Positions 32,694-36,108 of a stretch of 36,108 bases of DNA are shown here, piece by piece. Numbering within the stretch: the stretch's first letter is position 1; each line of letters opens with the position of its first letter. Both the position numbers and the translations under genes were made by a program. The DNA is from a virus. A model generated the notes under the pieces. The model was not told the DNA's origin, made no database searches, and saw only the letters and a list, made by a program, of their open reading frames with translations. Where the stretch lies: the IMG/VR virus record IMGVR_UViG_3300020595_000091, positions 1 to 36,108 of that record, one strand, 5' to 3'.

Positions 32694-32701
32694 TATTTAT
32701 A
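32694..32701 (+). promoter_or_regulatory. TATTTATA box with long leader before fibre 32775
   Basis: TATTTATA lies 73 bases before ATG 32775. The leader is nearly pure A/T with a short TTAGTTAACTAA palindrome (32731-32742). This differs from the usual 14-20 base spacing. Confidence 0.4.
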
Positions 32702-32774
32702 TCAAATAATAATAATATTTAAAGGTTCTGTTAGTTAACTAATATTTAATAAATTAAAAAAAACGTAATTAATT

Positions 32775-34595
32775 ATGGCTACATGGAAAAAAGTCATTGT
32801 CTCCGGGAGTGATGTCTCTCAGTTAAACAATGATCTTAATTATGCCCGTCAGTTAGTAGACGGACAAGTATTGTCCGGATCTTTCACGGGTTCGTTCGTA
32901 GGTGATGGTTCGCTTTTAACGGGTGTTTCTGCATCCCTAAATGAATCATTAACCCTCGGTGACGGTTTAAATGGTGGTTCCTTTGATGGTAACACCGCTG
33001 TAACTGCTACCGTAAATCTAGATGGTACTACTTTAAAAGTAGGAGCATCAGGTGTTGCAGTAAACGAGTTAGGTGTTGATACCGCTCAATTAGCTGCTGA
33101 TGCAGTAGATGGAACTAAAATTGCTGATTTAGCAGTAGACACTGAGCACTTAGCTGCTTCAGCTGTTGAAACTGCAAAAATCAATGATTTAGCTGTTACA
33201 GATGCTAAGTTAGCTGCTGACTCAGTAACTTTAGGTAAGATTGCTGATGCTGCATTCTCTGTTACTGTTAGTGGTGATGCTGCTGGTACTGCAGATATCG
33301 GTGCTGATGATGTTGCAGTAAGTATTTCTTTAGCTGATGGTAGTGTTGATACAGCTGAACTAGTTGATGAAGCTGTAACATTTGTTAAGTTAAGCCCTGC
33401 TGCTGTTGTAACATCTGTAGAAGGTATTTCACCTGCTACTACAGGATCTGATGATAACTTAGCTACAACTAAAGCAGTTAAGGACTACGTTGATAACAAC
33501 GTAACAGCTCAAGATTTAGATATCGCTGGTGATTCAGGTACTGGTGCTGTTGATTTAGATTCTCAGTCACTAACAGTTGCTGGTGGTTCAGGTTTACTTT
33601 CAGCTGCTTCAGGACAAGTTATTACCTTAGACATTTCTGCTTCTGGTGTAACTAACGCAATGTTACAAGGTGCAATCGCTAACGATAAGTTAGTAAATGA
33701 TTCTGTAACTCTTGGTTCTACTGAAGTAGATTTAGGTACTACAGCAGCTTCAATAGCTGGTTTAACCTTAACAGGTGCTGTAGGTTCAGGTTCATTCTCT
33801 GGTTCGTTCCAAGGTGATGGTTCACTTTTAACTGATGTTGTTGGTACTATTGAAAACGCTTTAACAGACGGAAATGGTATCGCTGACTTTACCTATGATG
33901 GTTCAGCTGGTGTAGCTATTGCTGCTGAGGTTTCAGGTTCTACTTTAACTGTAGGTGCTGCTGGTCTTGCTGTTAACGCTGGTGGTGTTACTGCTGTAGA
34001 GTTAGCTTCTGATTCAGTTATTACTTCTAAGATTCTTGACGCTAACGTAACTAACGCTAAGTTAGCAAATAGTGTTATTGAAGTTACTGATGGTTCAAAC
34101 GCAACAGAGATCGCTTTAGGTCAATCAATCACTTTCGCTGGTACTGCTAACGAAGCAACTGTTGTTGAAGGAGCTGGTACTATTACTGTAGGTTTACCTG
34201 ATGATGTAACAATCACTCAAGACTTAACTGTATCTAGAAACTTAGTAGTACAAGGTACTGCATCGTTCCAACACACAGAAGATTTAGCTATTGCTGATAG
34301 ATTTATCTTATTAGCTTCTGGTTCTACTTCTGCTGGAGACGGTGGTATCGTAGTACAACAAACTGGTCAAGATGTAGGTGAGGTATTCGCATTCGACGCT
34401 GCTACTGAAAGATGGGCAATCGCTGATGCATTCGATGCTTCACAAAACGTATTCACTCCAGATGCCTTTATGGCAAACGTATCAACTGGTAACGCTAGTA
34501 GCAATACTGCTATTAACGCTTTAGTAGATGATAGATACGAATCTAAAGGTAACTTATTCGTAGGTGATGATGAAGGTATTTGGATTTACTCTTAA
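32775..34595 (+). CDS. Tail-fibre protein with repeated KIADLAV units (606 aa)
   Basis: The N-terminal anchor [20 protein letters not shown] is shared with the collagen-like gene at 35147. Two SGSFxGSFxGDGSLLTxV segments and many ADAVDGTKIADLAVD, TDAKLAADSVTLGKIAD units (~100-220 and ~410-440) form an elongated shaft. NLATTKAVKDYVDNNV is a common fibre connector. The C-terminus, LTVSRNLVVQGTASFQHTED, then ADRFILLASGSTSAGDGGIV, is a known fibre tip type of T4-like marine phages (from memory). It probably forms a trimeric fibre in host adsorption. Its codon choice is more uniform than that of the neighbouring small genes. Confidence 0.85.
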   Translation: MATWKKVIVSGSDVSQLNNDLNYARQLVDGQVLSGSFTGSFVGDGSLLTGVSASLNESLTLGDGLNGGSFDGNTAVTATVNLDGTTLKVGASGVAVNELGVDTAQLAADAVDGTKIADLAVDTEHLAASAVETAKINDLAVTDAKLAADSVTLGKIADAAFSVTVSGDAAGTADIGADDVAVSISLADGSVDTAELVDEAVTFVKLSPAAVVTSVEGISPATTGSDDNLATTKAVKDYVDNNVTAQDLDIAGDSGTGAVDLDSQSLTVAGGSGLLSAASGQVITLDISASGVTNAMLQGAIANDKLVNDSVTLGSTEVDLGTTAASIAGLTLTGAVGSGSFSGSFQGDGSLLTDVVGTIENALTDGNGIADFTYDGSAGVAIAAEVSGSTLTVGAAGLAVNAGGVTAVELASDSVITSKILDANVTNAKLANSVIEVTDGSNATEIALGQSITFAGTANEATVVEGAGTITVGLPDDVTITQDLTVSRNLVVQGTASFQHTEDLAIADRFILLASGSTSAGDGGIVVQQTGQDVGEVFAFDAATERWAIADAFDASQNVFTPDAFMANVSTGNASSNTAINALVDDRYESKGNLFVGDDEGIWIYS

Positions 34596-34600
34596 TACTA

Positions 34601-34876
34601 ATGTTTAAAAGGTTTTTAAATTTTATACTTATGAGCTTTAAAGCAAATAATGTAAAAGCAGGAAATAAAAAAGTAGCTTCCCCTTCTGGGGAGGCTACAC
34701 CTTCCTCCTTAACAAAAAAATCCCCTAAATCAAAAACACCCCCATCTGTGGTGTTAAACGAAGTAGAGACTTTAATTCTTTTAGAATCTTTAAAGAACTC
34801 AACTTTTAAAGGGGAGATGGTAGAATCCGTTTATACATTGGCTATGAAACTAAAAAATAACTTAGATAATGTATAA
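34601..34876 (+). CDS. Small phage protein with C-terminal helical motif
   Basis: A 91-residue protein if started at ATG 34601, five bases after the fibre stop. ATG 34631 (81 residues, MSFKANNVKAGNKKV...) is an equally possible start, while 34580 would overlap the fibre gene. The first part is basic and Ser/Pro-rich (PSSLTKKSPKSKTPPS), probably disordered. The C-terminus, LNEVETLILLESLKNSTFKG followed by EMVESVYTLAMKLKN, is a helical pair seen in small conserved phage proteins (from memory). It overlaps the next small gene by eight bases. Function is unknown. Confidence 0.6.
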   Translation: MFKRFLNFILMSFKANNVKAGNKKVASPSGEATPSSLTKKSPKSKTPPSVVLNEVETLILLESLKNSTFKGEMVESVYTLAMKLKNNLDNV

Positions 34877-35015
34877 TTTAGAAGAATTAACAGTTATTAG
34901 GGCAGCCCTAGATGTCTTAACGATACAGGGCCAAAGCGCTCCAAAGATGGTTAAACTACAAGAAAAAACGGATAACCATATAAAAAATCTCCAACAAGGA
35001 CCCCCAAAAGAATAG
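34869..35015 (+). CDS. Very small phage protein (48 aa)
   Basis: An ORF of 48 residues, MYNLEELTVIRAALDVLTIQ then GQSAPKMVKLQEKTDNHIKN, ending in Gln-Pro-Lys-Glu. It overlaps the previous gene by eight bases (ATGTATAA), the same overlap style as other pairs here, and reads like a folded two-helix protein, so it is probably real. A similar short pattern (L..LraALd.itI.gkdA) occurs in other phages to my memory. Function is unknown. Confidence 0.55.
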   Translation: MYNLEELTVIRAALDVLTIQGQSAPKMVKLQEKTDNHIKNLQQGPPKE

Positions 35016-35070
35016 TTTAAAAACATTCAAAAAATATTTAAAAAGACTCATATATTGGTTCTTTTTTGTG

Positions 35071-35103
35071 TATTTATGCTTGTATTATAGGCCCCAATAG
35101 GGG
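35071..35103 (+). promoter_or_regulatory. TATTTATG box and hairpins in the leader of collagen-like fibre 2
   Basis: TATTTATG (35071-35078) lies 68 bases before ATG 35147 and resembles the late box. It is followed by a short CCCC-AATA-GGGG hairpin (35092-35103) and then CAGG-CAAT-CCTG (35111-35122). The long structured leader parallels the long leader of the 32775 fibre. Confidence 0.38.
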
Positions 35104-35146
35104 AAGTGGGCAGGCAATCCTGTAACCAACCATAGTAAAAGAAATT

Positions 35147-36108
35147 ATGCCAAATTGGAAAAAAGTCATCGTCTCCGGAAGCGATGCAACACTTAACAGT
35201 ATTGAAGCTACAGGGGGTCTAACTCTAGGTTCCCTCCCCGCCCAAACATCTGAAAATACTATTCTTACCATAAACTCCAGTGGTATAGTAGGTACTAAAG
35301 AACAAAGCGCAGGTCCTATTGGTCCTATCGGTCCTACAGGTCCTACAGGAGCTCAAGGTCCTATTGGTCCACAAGGTGCTCAAGGTCCTATCGGACCACA
35401 AGGTGCTATTGGTCCTATAGGTCCTATCGGTCCTCAAGGTGCTATCGGTCCTCAAGGTGCTATCGGTCCTCAAGGTGCTATCGGTCCTATTGGACCACAA
35501 GGTGCTATTGGTCCTATTGGTCCTATTGGTCCTATTGGTCCTACGGGTTCTACAGGAGCTCAAGGTCCTATTGGTCCTATTGGTCCACAAGGAGCTCAAG
35601 GTCCTATCGGTCCTCAAGGTGCTATTGGTCCTATTGGTCCACAAGGTGCTCAAGGTCCTATTGGCCCACAAGGTGCTATCGGTCCTATTGGTCCTATTGG
35701 TCCTATAGGCCCTACGGGTTCTACAGGAGCTCAAGGTCCTATCGGTCCTATTGGTCCACAAGGTGCTCAAGGTCCTATCGGTCCTCAAGGTGCTATTGGT
35801 CCTATTGGCCCAATCGGTCCTATTGGTCCTACGGGTTCTACAGGAGCTCAAGGTCCTATTGGTCCTATTGGTCCACAAGGTGCTATCGGTCCTATCGGAC
35901 CACAAGGTGCTATCGGTCCTATCGGACCACAAGGTGCTATCGGTCCTATCGGGCCACAAGGTGCTCAAGGTCCTATTGGCCCACAAGGCGCTATCGGTCC
36001 TATTGGTCCTATTGGTCCTATAGGCCCTACGGGTTCTACAGGAGCTCAAGGTCCTATTGGTCCTATTGGTCCACAAGGTGCTATCGGTCCTATCGGACCA
36101 CCAGGTGC
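35147..36108 (+). CDS. Collagen-like fibre protein 2, truncated at the window end
   Basis: The frame starts [20 protein letters not shown] and stays open to the last base, so the 3' end lies outside the window. The first ~12 residues match the anchor of the 32775 fibre. After a short domain ([20 protein letters not shown]) Gly-X-Y triplets begin at about residue 56 and continue to the end, mostly GPI, GPQ, GAI and GAQ, with GPTGSTGAQ recurring. It is thus a second collagen-like fibre, distinct in composition from the first (Ile/Gln-rich rather than Thr/Ser-rich). Length and C-terminal tip cannot be seen. Confidence 0.88.
   Translation, partial: MPNWKKVIVSGSDATLNSIEATGGLTLGSLPAQTSENTILTINSSGIVGTKEQSAGPIGPIGPTGPTGAQGPIGPQGAQGPIGPQGAIGPIGPIGPQGAIGPQGAIGPQGAIGPIGPQGAIGPIGPIGPIGPTGSTGAQGPIGPIGPQGAQGPIGPQGAIGPIGPQGAQGPIGPQGAIGPIGPIGPIGPTGSTGAQGPIGPIGPQGAQGPIGPQGAIGPIGPIGPIGPTGSTGAQGPIGPIGPQGAIGPIGPQGAIGPIGPQGAIGPIGPQGAQGPIGPQGAIGPIGPIGPIGPTGSTGAQGPIGPIGPQGAIGPIGPPG
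35312..36108 (+). repeat. Collagen-coding repeat tract 2
   Basis: The tract is made of nine-base units GGTCCTATT, GGTCCACAA, GGTGCTATC and near variants to the window end. A marker segment CCTACGGGTTCTACAGGAGC recurs at 35540, 35711, 35828 and 36026, at spacings of 171, 117 and 198 bases, all multiples of nine. Confidence 0.9.

Noticed and set aside
35038-35068. Possible terminator AAAAAGACTC...GGTTCTTTTTT
   Set aside because: The stem is only about five A/T-rich pairs with a bulge. It is too weak to call beside the other four clear terminators.
35225-36076. Minus-strand frame coding [10 protein letters not shown]-type repeats
   Set aside because: It is a shadow of the nine-base collagen repeats, as are the plus-strand LVLLVLKVL-type frames at 29651, 35439 and 35751.

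Overview
The window is a contiguous piece of a large tailed-phage genome with a T4-like (myovirus) virion module. Every supportable gene lies on the + strand. Genes are tightly packed, often with stop and start sharing one base (TAATG). I see no tRNA, rRNA, CRISPR array, insertion sequence or integrase, and no gene-free stretch longer than about 300 bases. The longest gaps are 173 bases (16085-16257) and about 130 bases (35016-35146). The DNA is AT-rich and start codons are preceded by A/T-rich sequence rather than Shine-Dalgarno motifs. A host in the Bacteroidota (flavobacteria-like, probably aquatic) fits best. Support comes from the missing Shine-Dalgarno sites, a small Hc1-type histone-like protein of the kind common in that phylum, and TAnnTTTG-like promoter boxes. 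This is inference, not proof.

Layout. (1) 1-5.7 kb: a run of small to medium virion-associated genes. It holds the 3' part of an acidic protein, a 56-aa Hc1-like histone, a 468-aa protein with a conserved basic motif, a PD-(D/E)XK nuclease-like protein, a protein with an N-terminal Cys cluster, a fibre-like protein and a cupin-like protein. (2) 5.8-8.0 kb: an apparently metabolic insert, with an FAD-dependent dehydrogenase, a small HRWDGPA-motif protein and a P-loop kinase-like ATPase. The two transcription units of this insert share an upstream motif seen nowhere else in the window. (3) 8.1-19.0 kb: the head assembly block. Its order is a small cargo-like protein, a membrane-anchored protein, terminase large subunit (gp17), portal (gp20), several prohead-region proteins, prohead protease (gp21), acidic scaffold (gp22) and major capsid protein (gp23), ending at a strong terminator. 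(4) 19.1-26.2 kb: PhoH ATPase, a small virion protein, a 1250-aa fibre, two tandem lectin-like paralogues and a miniature copy of the fibre N-terminus. (5) 26.2-29.2 kb: neck and tail-completion genes gp13, gp14 and gp15. (6) 29.3-36.1 kb: a fibre locus with two collagen-like fibres (the second cut by the window end), two other fibre-like proteins and two small genes.

How it works together. The terminase, portal, scaffold, protease and capsid genes build and fill the head. Several proteins have (L/I)xE|(A/G)-like sites near the N-terminus, matching the T4 gp21 cleavage rule. This suggests that the nuclease, and possibly the histone-like and acidic proteins, are packaged cargo. gp13/14/15 close the head and tail, and the fibre genes provide host recognition. 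Late transcription appears to use a repeated TATTTATA box, commonly 14-20 bases before start codons and sometimes directly after a terminator. The best candidates for new biology are this promoter system, the predicted packaged nuclease/histone cargo set, the FAD enzyme, and the duplicated fibre anchors.
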